DNA of 64,000 nt from Chitinophagaceae bacterium (GTDB taxonomy: Bacteria > Bacteroidota > Bacteroidia > Chitinophagales > Chitinophagaceae): NCBI GenBank assembly GCA_947446645.1, contig CANFHA010000012.1:122794-186793 (forward strand), given 5' to 3'. Below the pieces are notes generated by a model, which saw nothing but the letters and a program-made list of their open reading frames with translations, searched no databases and was not told where the DNA came from. Positions 48,797 to 56,966 of the stretch are shown piece after piece. Each line of letters starts with the position of its first letter. Position 1 is the first letter of the stretch. The position numbers were made by a program, and so were the translations under genes.

Positions 48797-49354
48797 TTAT
48801 AGCAAGGAATATACAAGCACTACTATACCGCATTCAAATGTTTTTGCGTCAATAAGTTCAAGGCCTGTCCTCTCCAGGAATATCGGTAAGCCCTTACCTA
48901 TGGCGGTGGGGTTTATGAATAGATGGAGCTCGTCTATAAGTCCGGCTTTTATCAGGGCTGCATCAAAGGAAGCGCCGCCATATACTATTATGTCTTTGCC
49001 GCTTTGCGCTTTCAGGTTATTAATTTCCTCTGTAATATCTCCTTTCGCCAGTACGGTATTCATCCAGTCTGTTTGTTCGAGCGTTTTTGTGAACACTACT
49101 TTTGGCGTGTCCATCATTTTTCTTGCAAACGCGTAGCTTTCGTCAGCCGGGTTGTTTAGTATTCCAGACCAATGGGCTACAAACCCGCCGGCCATTTTTC
49201 GCCCAAGGAGTATGGTGTCTATGGAGTCAGTAAGATCATTCACATACTTTTTTATATCGTCGCCCCAATTCCAGGTCATGAAATCCAATTCACCATTAGG
49301 ACCGCCAACATACCCGTCTATTGACATTTGAACCTGTAGTTTTAGTTTTCTCAT
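48797..49354 (-). CDS. Dihydrofolate-reductase-family protein (RibD C-terminal-like)
   Basis: 185 residues with the RibD-C/YwjB pattern: KLQVQMSIDGYVGGPNGELD, IDTILLGRKMAGGF, VVFTKTLEQTDW, KDIIVYGGASFDAALIKAGLIDELHLFINP. An NADPH-dependent reductase of unknown substrate; such proteins are not the housekeeping FolA. Confidence 0.88.
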   Translation of the reverse strand: MRKLKLQVQMSIDGYVGGPNGELDFMTWNWGDDIKKYVNDLTDSIDTILLGRKMAGGFVAHWSGILNNPADESYAFARKMMDTPKVVFTKTLEQTDWMNTVLAKGDITEEINNLKAQSGKDIIVYGGASFDAALIKAGLIDELHLFINPTAIGKGLPIFLERTGLELIDAKTFECGIVVLVYSLL

Positions 49355-49526
49355 TTTCTATGTTTTATTAGTTGAAAATTTTCTTCCCCGCGCGCTGCCA
49401 GCCAATCTGCAGCACCGGGTGTGGTGCTTATTACGATGCAAACTTACCATAACGATAAGAAACCGGAAGGGTGCATAACGACCGAATGGGGGTTTATCCC
49501 GACAATTTTTTATCTAAATTTGAACT

Positions 49527-50510
49527 ATGAAGAATATCTCCATCCTGGTGCTTAAAGAGGCTGTTTTGGCTGCGGTAGATGATCCCCGCGTTATGTTTAC
49601 AGCTGCGAACGATTTCCTGGTGGCATCCGGAAAGGAAAAGATGTTTGACGTGAAGCTGGTAGGGCTCACCCATGAAGTAAAGCTTCATAATGGGGCATTC
49701 TCCGTGCATACAGATGCACTCCTGCACGAGGTAAAGAATACAGACCTGATTATTATACCGGCAATAGGAGGCGACTTTGCAGCTTCGCTGGAGATAAACA
49801 AAGATATTGTACCGTGGATAGTGGCTAAGTATAAGGGTGGGGCAGAGGTGATGAGCCTTTGTTCCGGTGCGTTCTTTCTTGCCTACACCGGCCTGCTTGA
49901 TGGCAAACATTGCTCTACCCACTGGATGCATGCCAACGGGTTCCGTAAGATGTTTCCGGCGGTAACCCTGGTGGATGAAAAGATAATTACAGATGAGCAG
50001 GGCATATACACCAGTGGCGGCGCCACATCATACTGGAATCTCTTCCTGTACCTTGTAGAAAAATTTACCGACCGTGAAATAGCCATCCTCGCGTCCAAAT
50101 ATTTTGTGCTTGAAATGGACCGCTCCAGCCAGTCTGAATTTACTATGTTCAAGGGGCAGAAAGACCATGAGGACGGCCCCATAAAACTGGCCCAGGAATA
50201 CATAGAAACTAACTACCAGGAAAAGATAACTGTAGACCAGCTCGTAAATATGTTCAGTATCGGCAGGCGCAGTTTTGAGCGCAGGTTCAAAAAGGCTACG
50301 GCCAATACTGTTGTCGAATACATACAGCGTGTGAAGATAGAGGCTGCAAAAAAGAGCCTGGAATCATCGAACGACCGCGTAAATGAAGTTGTTTACAGCG
50401 TAGGCTTTTCCGATCCCAAAGCCTTCCGGACCTCGTTCAAAAAGATAACCGGCCTGTCTCCGCTTCAGTACCGCAATAAGTATAATCCCGCAGCTCAAAC
50501 CGCTGCCTGA
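49527..50510 (+). CDS. GlxA-type transcriptional regulator (DJ-1/PfpI plus AraC HTH)
   Basis: 327 residues. Residues ~1-190 are a DJ-1/PfpI-like domain including SLCSGAFFLAYTGLLDG with the cysteine elbow; residues ~215-320 contain two helix-turn-helix units of the AraC type (ITVDQLVNMFSIGRRSFERRF and VNEVVYSVGFSDPKAFRTSFKK). The gene is divergent from the DHFR-like/SRPBCC pair across 172 bases and may regulate it; this is inferred from layout. Confidence 0.92.
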   Translation: MKNISILVLKEAVLAAVDDPRVMFTAANDFLVASGKEKMFDVKLVGLTHEVKLHNGAFSVHTDALLHEVKNTDLIIIPAIGGDFAASLEINKDIVPWIVAKYKGGAEVMSLCSGAFFLAYTGLLDGKHCSTHWMHANGFRKMFPAVTLVDEKIITDEQGIYTSGGATSYWNLFLYLVEKFTDREIAILASKYFVLEMDRSSQSEFTMFKGQKDHEDGPIKLAQEYIETNYQEKITVDQLVNMFSIGRRSFERRFKKATANTVVEYIQRVKIEAAKKSLESSNDRVNEVVYSVGFSDPKAFRTSFKKITGLSPLQYRNKYNPAAQTAA

Positions 50511-50515
50511 TGCAC

Positions 50516-51601
50516 TTACTCAACCAGTAGTTTTTGCGTAGCAGCGCCGGCTGGTGTTATCACCTGTATGAAGTATACACCCTTTGGCCATTGCGTCATT
50601 GAGATCAAGACTTTGTTGCTGCCGCTGGTCTCGCTATAGGAGTATATTGTGCGCCCGCTGATGTCGTGCACGTTAACTACTGCACCTTCATTTCCCTTAA
50701 CTGACTGCCATTCCACCGTTACCATATCTGCTGCCGGATTAGGATACAGGCTAAAATGGTTTTGTGCCATGGCTAACCCTGAAGTCAACAGGCTGGAGCA
50801 ATCTCCCGTTCCCCATATACAATCCGCATATTCCGGGTGATCTATAAATGGATTTCTGTTGTTCTGCAGTGCAAATGCAGCATTGTTCCTGTTTATTTCT
50901 TTCTTGCTTACCGGGTCATTGTGGTGCCACTCCAGCAGCATTTGCGCGGTCCATGGTGCCAGGCTCACCTGGTTGGCCATTTCCCAGTTTACAAATAGCG
51001 AGCTGTCATTTCTGTAGCAGGTGGATATATAAAAATAGGTGCGTGCAAGATCTCCTTTAAAAGAGTCGATAGGCTCGTAGCAAGTTCCTGACGGTGCGCC
51101 GCTATAGGTGTTATTTCCAAGCTTGCTGCCATTTGTGAATGTCTGGCTGGCAGTACCCACCTTTCCGTATGGATTGTCGCCGCGCCTGTTATTTACAATG
51201 TAGTCTGTAGGATACACAATGAACAGGTCGGTTTGCATTGGTGTATCGCTGGCAAATTTACTTTGAGGCCAGGTATGTTCCCTGTTGTAGCAGCCGCCTT
51301 CTGCGGAGGCGCCACTGGAACCGCACTGGTCAGTGCCTAGTGTAAATTCATAAGCTGGGGTACCGCCCGGTATATCAGAATATATATCCCACAGTTTTCC
51401 GTTGGGCTTTACATCTGTAGTGTAGTAGGCGTTCCAGAGGCCCGGAGTATAGCTGAGCATAGTATGCGGCCTTATTATGTTTCGCAACGCCAGGCGCAGC
51501 GACTGGCCGTTAAGGCCGGTTGCCGATGTATAATAACCAGGTGGTTGTGCAAACGCATTTACGGACAGGACAACGAATACTAAAGTAAATACTCTTTTCA
51601 T
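50516..51601 (-). CDS. Secreted endonuclease I with T9SS sorting domain
   Basis: 361 residues. Signal peptide (1-18, ending NAFAQ), an endonuclease I domain (residues ~20-260) with the NREHTWPQSKF catalytic His motif, and a type A sorting domain beginning HFSLYPNPAADMVTVEW. It would degrade extracellular DNA or RNA. The gene ends 5 bases after the convergent glxA-like gene ends. Confidence 0.92.
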   Translation of the reverse strand: MKRVFTLVFVVLSVNAFAQPPGYYTSATGLNGQSLRLALRNIIRPHTMLSYTPGLWNAYYTTDVKPNGKLWDIYSDIPGGTPAYEFTLGTDQCGSSGASAEGGCYNREHTWPQSKFASDTPMQTDLFIVYPTDYIVNNRRGDNPYGKVGTASQTFTNGSKLGNNTYSGAPSGTCYEPIDSFKGDLARTYFYISTCYRNDSSLFVNWEMANQVSLAPWTAQMLLEWHHNDPVSKKEINRNNAAFALQNNRNPFIDHPEYADCIWGTGDCSSLLTSGLAMAQNHFSLYPNPAADMVTVEWQSVKGNEGAVVNVHDISGRTIYSYSETSGSNKVLISMTQWPKGVYFIQVITPAGAATQKLLVE

Positions 51602-51715
51602 AAGGTTGCAAAAGTACTATATGTGTTTCACATAAGTTGCGCAGGGTGATTTGTCCCTATGTTAATAAACAATTCCGGTGTTTACCTTTGCACCCGGTTT
51701 CCAACAATTACTGGT

Positions 51716-52165
51716 ATGCTACGTTTTGATCGCACTAACGCCAATAATCCTGACTTTCGAAACCTTGTTACTATGCTTGACCAATATCTCGCTGTTATGG
51801 ATGGGGAGGAGCACGCCTACTATGCTGGTTATAATGGCCTTGATAGTATTCCTTATGTTATCGTAGTGTATGAAAATGATAAACCGGTAGGTTGTGGCGC
51901 AATGAAGGAGTTTTCAACAGATAGCGTGGAAGTGAAGCGTATGTTTGTGCACCCGGACCATCGCAGGCAGGGCGTAGCTAAGTTAGTACTCAGTGAATTA
52001 GAAAAGTGGGCAAATGAGTTTGGGTATAATAGCTGCATTCTTGAGACAGGTAAGCGGCAAGCCGAAGCGGTGGCTCTCTACCTTAGTTACGGATACAGCC
52101 AGGTGCCTAATTACGGACAGTACGAGCAGATGGAAAACAGCATTTGTATGATGAAGCAATTATAA
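51716..52165 (+). CDS. GNAT-family N-acetyltransferase
   Basis: 149 residues. Motif A of the GNAT fold is visible as VKRMFVHPDHRRQGVAKLVL, followed by ILETGKRQAEAVALYLSYGY. Transfers acetyl from acetyl-CoA to an unknown amine. ATG 51716 is chosen; it lies 25 bases after TACCTTTG (51683-51690), a good -7 element. An ATG 57 bases upstream would start before that promoter box and is rejected. Confidence 0.88.
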   Translation: MLRFDRTNANNPDFRNLVTMLDQYLAVMDGEEHAYYAGYNGLDSIPYVIVVYENDKPVGCGAMKEFSTDSVEVKRMFVHPDHRRQGVAKLVLSELEKWANEFGYNSCILETGKRQAEAVALYLSYGYSQVPNYGQYEQMENSICMMKQL

Positions 52166-52209
52166 TTTCTATATTCGTAATAGTTCTCCTTAAGATAGCA
52201 CCAATCCGT

Positions 52210-52641
52210 ATGAAAAAAATAGTCACACTATTAGGGTGCATTATAGTTGCTGCCGGTGCTCAGGCACAATCAGGTAGAGCCACCATTGTTCGTATATCAG
52301 ATACCCCAAAGAAAAAACCGGGTAAGGTAGTTTGTAAAGACCCGGCCATGCTGACTGAATACTATGCGGAATGCGCAAAGCATAAGCACCACGAAGTAGA
52401 AATATCCCGGACCGCAATGAAAGGAGGACATGAGTACGAGATCAACTATTATCAGAAGGAACGTGATACCATGCGTAGTCACGCCTTCTCTATTGGGCCA
52501 GAAGCACTTTATGATAGGGCTGAATATACCTGGGATCATGATACAGTAGCCGTGCGCTTTTTTGAAAAAAATAATAAAATGACCAAGGCCTACAGGGGCT
52601 TTGGACTGGGTAATGCGTCGAGTATGTTCATGGATGACTAG
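52210..52641 (+). CDS. Secreted protein of unknown function
   Basis: 143 residues with a signal peptide (MKKIVTLLGCIIVAAGAQAQ). The mature part is charged and lacks recognised motifs. ATG 52210 is the only start that gives a proper signal peptide. It follows the acetyltransferase gene by 44 bases. Confidence 0.6.
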   Translation: MKKIVTLLGCIIVAAGAQAQSGRATIVRISDTPKKKPGKVVCKDPAMLTEYYAECAKHKHHEVEISRTAMKGGHEYEINYYQKERDTMRSHAFSIGPEALYDRAEYTWDHDTVAVRFFEKNNKMTKAYRGFGLGNASSMFMDD

Positions 52642-52737
52642 TATCCCTTTGAAGTATGCGTGAAGTGGCTAATTGCCTATATTTGAATAGGGCACCCATA
52701 GTAGCGGCGCTACCCAACCTAACAAAATAAGAAGCAA

Positions 52738-53502
52738 ATGTCAATAACAAAGGAAGCTGAACTGACGGGGATGAAAAAGGCAAGTGAAGCGGTTGCTTGT
52801 ACGCTAAAGGAGATGAGAAACTATGCTCAGCCCGGTATGACTACAAAGCAACTGGACAATTACGGAGCTAAGATACTTGCTGATTTTGGCGCTAAATCTG
52901 CTCCTTACCTCACCTATGGTTTTCCGGGCTATTCCTGTATAAGTGTGAACAATGAGTTTTGTCACGGCATACCCTCTGATAGCCGGATATTGAAGGAAGG
53001 CGACCTAATTAATGTGGATGTATCAGCTGAGCTCGATGGTTTCTGGTCGGACAACGGAAGCTCTTTCGTGCTGGGGGAAGATATAAACAAACATCAGCAG
53101 CTTATAGACGCATCAAAGCAGATACTGCATAAAGCGATCTATAATATAAAAGGTGGCGTTCGTGTTTCAGATATAGGGCATCTTATAGAAACGGAGGCCA
53201 AAAAGTACGGCTATAAAGTGATCAGGAACCTTACAGGCCATGGCGTTGGCAGAAGCCTGCATGAAGCCCCTCATGAAATAGCCAATTACAGGGACAGGTT
53301 TAACTTAACCCGGTTCAGGAAAAATTCCGTTGTTGCTATTGAAACATTTATTTCAACAACCTCATCTTATGCGCATACCCTTAGTGACGGCTGGACAATG
53401 GCAGGCACCAAGGGCGGCTTTATGGCGCAGCATGAACATACTATAGTAGTAACGGACGGCAAACCGATTATACTTACAGAGATGAATGGGGTTTGGAATT
53501 GA
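52738..53502 (+). CDS. map: Methionine aminopeptidase type I
   Basis: 254 residues. Removes the initiator methionine. The five metal ligands are in place: Asp in INVDVSAELDGF, Asp in WSDNGSSF, His in LTGHGVGR, Glu in VAIETF and Glu in QHEHTIV; the substrate His is in NEFCHGIP. The SDNG segment replaces the usual GDT..., a divergent active-site loop, so this may be a second, specialised copy. It is the last host-like gene before the accessory region. Confidence 0.92.
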   Translation: MSITKEAELTGMKKASEAVACTLKEMRNYAQPGMTTKQLDNYGAKILADFGAKSAPYLTYGFPGYSCISVNNEFCHGIPSDSRILKEGDLINVDVSAELDGFWSDNGSSFVLGEDINKHQQLIDASKQILHKAIYNIKGGVRVSDIGHLIETEAKKYGYKVIRNLTGHGVGRSLHEAPHEIANYRDRFNLTRFRKNSVVAIETFISTTSSYAHTLSDGWTMAGTKGGFMAQHEHTIVVTDGKPIILTEMNGVWN

Positions 53503-53701
53503 TGCGCCCGGTTATTCTCTCCCGATGAGTTTCTTTCGCTCTCATTTTTGTAGGCGCGGCTGGATATTGGACATGCGCCCTTCCTCTTTAATTTAATTAC
53601 CCGGTCACTTTAGCGTTATCGTTATCATATTCTGGCGGGGTAGGTGGTATTAAAAACATAAGTAGGGTGGCGCCTATTATACATACGGAAGCTTTAGGGT
53701 A

Positions 53702-53848
53702 ATGAATGTTCGGGTGAGTATAAAGCTAATAAAAAAGCCCAACATCACTGTTGAGGGAACTGTCGGGATGACTGGACAACTTTCGAACTTGTTCATCAAG
53801 GACTTGCTTGCTTTAAATGCACTTTTGCGGATCATTGGGGAAGTATAA
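53702..53848 (+). CDS. Candidate 48-residue peptide in duplicated block 1
   Basis: An ATG-started frame (MNVRVSIKLIKKPN...) whose second half GMTGQLSNLFIKDLLALNAL is matched in frame by block 2 (ATGQLSNLFIKDLVALQKL), and both end at the same point with TAA and TAG. Between blocks, changes in this frame are mostly silent or conservative and second codon positions change least. Block 2 has lost the N-terminal part and lacks a normal start, so it looks like a remnant. A purely regulatory origin of the block is the main alternative. Confidence 0.4.
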   Translation: MNVRVSIKLIKKPNITVEGTVGMTGQLSNLFIKDLLALNALLRIIGEV

Positions 53849-53907
53849 CTAACAAGTGGCAAAACCGTACAAATACATGCTGGTGGTTGGCTGGACAACT
53901 TTCGAAC
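53762..53907 (+). repeat. Duplicated 146-base block, copy 1
   Basis: Aligns without gaps to 54468-54613 at about 75% identity by eye. Each copy starts and ends with CTGGACAACTTTCGAAC (or one mismatch): 53772 and 53891 here, exactly 119 bases apart. The 132-codon gene follows 56 bases later. The 199-base stretch 53503-53701 before it contains no other gene. Confidence 0.8.
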
Positions 53908-53928
53908 TGAAAGCATTTTCGTCAAGAG

Positions 53929-53960
53929 TTGCCGTTTTTTCCAGGTAAATGCTAAATTTG
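53929..53960 (+). promoter_or_regulatory. Candidate promoter of the 127-residue gene
   Basis: TTG (53929-53931) and TAAATTTG (53953-53960) with 21 bases between them resemble the phylum consensus, whose spacer is about 19. The ATG at 53964 follows immediately, so a leaderless mRNA is possible. Confidence 0.45.
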
Positions 53961-53963
53961 GTT

Positions 53964-54347
53964 ATGTCTGAGCAGGAAGATACTACCAGAGAACACTTAC
54001 TCAAAAAGCTCCTTACCGTGAACCATCTCAATGTTCCCGAGCGACGAGTTCTTGGGTCTGCACCAACTTTTGCAGAATTGATAGATGTAGCATCGGACTA
54101 TTTTCAAACATCAAATTTTTTGCCGTCGATAATAAAGGAATGGAGCGATACTCAACTTTGTTATGAGGGATATTCGCTCGAAAAAAAAGGAGAATCATAT
54201 GTATTGCATCTCCAGGTCGCCGATCCAGCTTTAAACTTATCCGCTAGTAAGCAACAAGTATTTTACAGCTTACAGGATGCACTTAACGCGTTTTTGCAAA
54301 ATGAATTCAAGTTTAATATTGATGGCATTCAACTTGTAAAAGATTAA
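53964..54347 (+). CDS. Unknown soluble protein next to the duplicated block
   Basis: 127 residues, no signal peptide or membrane helix. Largely alpha-helical at the start (EDTTREHLLKKLLTVNHLN) and beta-rich later (SYVLHLQVADPALNL). No family recognised. ATG 53964 is preferred to ATG 53949 because the -7 box lies between them. Composition is closer to neighbouring accessory genes than to the housekeeping ones. Confidence 0.6.
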   Translation: MSEQEDTTREHLLKKLLTVNHLNVPERRVLGSAPTFAELIDVASDYFQTSNFLPSIIKEWSDTQLCYEGYSLEKKGESYVLHLQVADPALNLSASKQQVFYSLQDALNAFLQNEFKFNIDGIQLVKD

Positions 54348-54415
54348 AAGAACGATTCGTAAAGTCTTACTGGATTCGAACCCAAAACTGGAATCTTTGG
54401 GGCAAAGACAAGTAA

Positions 54416-54459
54416 AAACGGGAACAAACTAGCAACTACTGGCAAGTTTATTCCCGTTT
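54416..54459. other. Long hairpin with 18-base stem
   Basis: AAACGGGAAcAAACTaGC pairs with GCaAGTTTaTTCCCGTTT with two mismatches around a loop AACTACTG. There is no T-tract directly after it, so it is not a plain intrinsic terminator. It lies between the 127-residue gene and block 2. Confidence 0.6.
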
Positions 54460-54467
54460 AAATTAAT

Positions 54468-54613
54468 GTCGGGGCGACTGGACAACTTTCGAACCTTTTT
54501 ATCAAGGACTTGGTTGCTTTACAGAAGCTATTTAACCTTATTGGAGAACTATAGGAAACAAGTCGAAGAAACGAGCAAAAACTTGGGGGGAGTTGGCTGG
54601 ACAAGTTTCGAAC
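54468..54613 (+). repeat. Duplicated 146-base block, copy 2
   Basis: Ungapped partner of 53762-53907. The boundary 17-mers begin at 54478 and 54597, again 119 bases apart. A 38-residue gene starts 51 bases later, preceded by TATATTTG (54637-54644), a good -7 element. Confidence 0.8.
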
Positions 54614-54664
54614 CTTTAGAAGCCAACAGGAACCCGTATATTTGATTAACTAAAACTATACTTT

Positions 54665-54781
54665 ATGGCAAAAGGTAGCAAACCATCAAACGCACCAAGT
54701 ACCACTGGTAAGCCATCAGGCGGCGGTAGAGGCAATAACCCTCCAGCGCCTAAGCCAACGCCCAACACAAAAAAGGGCTAA
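54665..54781 (+). CDS. 38-residue basic Gly/Pro/Ser-rich peptide
   Basis: MAKGSKPSNAPSTTGKPSGG... : rich in Lys, Pro, Gly and Ser, with no hydrophobic core, so probably disordered. ATG follows the TATATTTG -7 box by 20 bases and a strong terminator abuts the stop. Very short basic peptides of this composition occur elsewhere in the phylum without known function. Confidence 0.55.
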   Translation: MAKGSKPSNAPSTTGKPSGGGRGNNPPAPKPTPNTKKG

Positions 54782-54814
54782 AAAAATAGCGTTCGGTTGA
54801 ACGCTATTTTTTTA
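54781..54814. terminator. Bidirectional terminator
   Basis: Arms AAAAAATAGCGTT and AACGCTATTTTTT around the loop CGGTTG, with A- and T-tracts on both sides. It closes both the 38-residue gene (+) and the Dnd operon (-). Confidence 0.9.
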
Positions 54815-54821
54815 TAAATAA

Positions 54822-55241
54822 CTACCATCGCCGCTTTATTGGTTTTATCGGCTCTTTACCTTCAGCCTTCAATTTTAGATTAAAAGCACGGGTCGCTTGC
54901 CCCAATCGTGTCATGGTTGGATTATTTGATAGATTTTCTTTTTTACCATCGTCATGAATACATACTATCCTATTATTGCTTTCCTTTTTATAAGTAACTC
55001 CATCATAGGCAATACTGACAGGGACATTTTGATATAATTCATCGAGGATAATTTCGTACTCCTTGCCCTTCTCTAAACCGGCCTTTTGCAAAAGCTTAAT
55101 ATCATTGAACCTTACTTTATCATTAGGTAAATTGTTCGTTCCAATGACTATTATAAATTCATGTTCCGTCTTTGGTAGATTATCCTGGTCCCCTGCTGTC
55201 CTCTTCACTCCATTGTATGTAGCCTTAATCGTACTATTCAT
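54822..55241 (-). CDS. Unknown 139-residue protein, last gene of the Dnd operon
   Basis: No signal peptide or membrane helix. The first ~85 residues look like a beta-sandwich or SH3-like fold (HEFIIVIGTNNLPNDKVRF, KGKEYEIILDELYQNVPVSI); the C terminus is basic (KPIKRRW). No family recognised. It starts 49 bases after the DGQHR gene on the same strand and before the bidirectional terminator, so it is likely part of the operon, although a separate promoter in the gap cannot be excluded. Confidence 0.6.
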   Translation of the reverse strand: MNSTIKATYNGVKRTAGDQDNLPKTEHEFIIVIGTNNLPNDKVRFNDIKLLQKAGLEKGKEYEIILDELYQNVPVSIAYDGVTYKKESNNRIVCIHDDGKKENLSNNPTMTRLGQATRAFNLKLKAEGKEPIKPIKRRW

Positions 55242-55290
55242 AATTGACTGTATTCTTTAGCATCTAACAAAATTTCGTAAGAAGGGATGC

Positions 55291-56520
55291 CTATGTTAAA
55301 AACTGTTCTACTTTTTGTTTGTCTTCAGGTTTTAGTTTCAAATGTTCCGTCCAGTTATTCGCATAAAGCATAACGTTCCTAATTCTGCTTCTGCCAATGC
55401 CAGATGCTTGCTGAAAGTAAGTGTCTGAGAAGTCAACTTTCTCAAATGGAATAATCCATTTACTAAAATCAGTAACATTCGATCCATTTCTATTTAAAAT
55501 TTCCTTTAGAAAATCAAAGGAAGCTTGAATACCTATTGACTTTACTATAAAGCTTTCTTTCTTTCTTGTCTTCCAAATTCTCTCTTCAAAAGCCGTAAAA
55601 AAGTCAACTACACATGTATATATGCTCTCATCACTTTCTTCTTCCCCTTTCAAATAAAGATCTCTCAATGGGCTGTTATCTTTTATTGCGGCTATTTGTT
55701 TCCTATTTCGAGATTGAAATAGATGCTCCTGTTGCATTTCAACACGATCTCTTTTCGGATTTTTAGAAATTAACTGCAATATTCCATCAACAACCGTTGA
55801 AGTTGAAATATACCATTCTTGTTTTTGCGCACTCGAAACTAAAAAATTATCGTCTCGTGGAGCCACCTTAATATGGTGGAAGAACGGACTATCTTTAATA
55901 TTTAATTTTCTGCTGAAAAAGACGGCCAGTTTTTCCGGGGTCCAAGACTTGCGGGGTTCTTCCTCTACATTAAAACCAAACTGCTCCAACGCCAAACTCC
56001 GATCTACCTTTTTCTGATTACCGTTAACAGTTGCGAATAGAAAAGCTTGATAAGAATTTGGAAGATCGAAAAATACAGAACAAGGGATTTCAATATCTAA
56101 ACGATCTTTATTTTCTATATCATTAAATGCCTTTATTCTATGCTGACCATCGATTATTGCGGCTAATTTTTTAGAAATGGGTATGCCTATTTCGTATAAA
56201 TCACCTTGAATCTGTTTTAAAGTCCAACGCTGCTCTTCTTCATCATCCAGTAGTTCGCCAGCCTCTGTATAATTGACAGCAAGAATTACCGAATTAGGAA
56301 AAGCCATTTCTACCGAGTCAATGTACTTTGCTATATCTTTAAGCCGTTTATCGTCAGATTTTCTTTGACTTCCCTTTAGCTTTCCATTTTCGTCGATGTA
56401 TTGTAATTCTTCAGAAAAAGAAATTTGCAATAAATCCGAAGCCTTTATTTTGGTAAGAAAGAAATCACCTAATGGCTGCGATATTTTTATTCCGAAAGTT
56501 TTTATGAATTTATCTGCCAT
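55291..56520 (-). CDS. dndB: DndB-like protein with DGQHR domain
   Basis: 409 residues. DGQHR motif at residues 124-128 (AAIIDGQHRIKAF) and the FATVNGNQKKVDRSLALEQFG segment near 165-185, both typical of DndB. DndB usually represses dnd operons and tunes phosphorothioate levels. It is a little longer than usual DndB (~360). It starts 6 bases after the membrane-protein gene. Other DGQHR proteins in defence islands have different roles, so the name is by context and motif. Confidence 0.8.
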   Translation of the reverse strand: MADKFIKTFGIKISQPLGDFFLTKIKASDLLQISFSEELQYIDENGKLKGSQRKSDDKRLKDIAKYIDSVEMAFPNSVILAVNYTEAGELLDDEEEQRWTLKQIQGDLYEIGIPISKKLAAIIDGQHRIKAFNDIENKDRLDIEIPCSVFFDLPNSYQAFLFATVNGNQKKVDRSLALEQFGFNVEEEPRKSWTPEKLAVFFSRKLNIKDSPFFHHIKVAPRDDNFLVSSAQKQEWYISTSTVVDGILQLISKNPKRDRVEMQQEHLFQSRNRKQIAAIKDNSPLRDLYLKGEEESDESIYTCVVDFFTAFEERIWKTRKKESFIVKSIGIQASFDFLKEILNRNGSNVTDFSKWIIPFEKVDFSDTYFQQASGIGRSRIRNVMLYANNWTEHLKLKPEDKQKVEQFLT

Positions 56521-56526
56521 AATATG

Positions 56527-56961
56527 TTATTTGATTTCTCCACCAAGGATATTTGTTGCATTTGTTTCAATAGTATTCCATTTCGATATCCACCAAATAA
56601 CAAAAGAAAGTATCGTTCCTATAACTGCGTAAACATTAGCAGTTGCGAAATCTTTGTGGAAAATGTTCTTGAATGCCATAAATGTTATCCCAATAAAAAT
56701 TAGGCTCACAATAATTGAAATCAAAAATTCAGTTTTTCTGTAATTATAATTGGTATTATCAATTATGACCAATGTTCGGTCTATTGCCGAAACAGTAAAT
56801 AAAGCTAAATAGTACGTCATAAGATTTCCCGGTAGTGCGTTCTTAGTTTCGGGTGTAATAGTGCCAGCAAAATAGTCAATGGCAAATGGAAGCCAAACAC
56901 CAATCGAACTTATTATTACAATGGTTATGACGAAATACAATATTATTTGATGTGGCTTCAT
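56527..56961 (-). CDS. Four-helix membrane protein embedded in the Dnd operon
   Basis: 144 residues, hydrophobic segments at about 7-30, 44-66, 75-98 and 107-127, short charged loops, no known motif. It lies 5 bases downstream of the DndE-ATPase gene and 6 bases upstream of the DGQHR gene, so it is translated from the same message. No such protein belongs to the standard DndABCDE or DndFGH sets. A membrane-acting effector or anchor is one inference; function is unknown. Confidence 0.7.
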   Translation of the reverse strand: MKPHQIILYFVITIVIISSIGVWLPFAIDYFAGTITPETKNALPGNLMTYYLALFTVSAIDRTLVIIDNTNYNYRKTEFLISIIVSLIFIGITFMAFKNIFHKDFATANVYAVIGTILSFVIWWISKWNTIETNATNILGGEIK

Positions 56962-56966
56962 ATTGT

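Noticed and set aside
54367..54385. TGGATTCGAACCC, resembling a reversed tRNA T-arm (3' end), as a possible attachment site
   Set aside because: No D-arm, anticodon arm or acceptor stem can be built around it on either strand and no matching copy is visible in the window.
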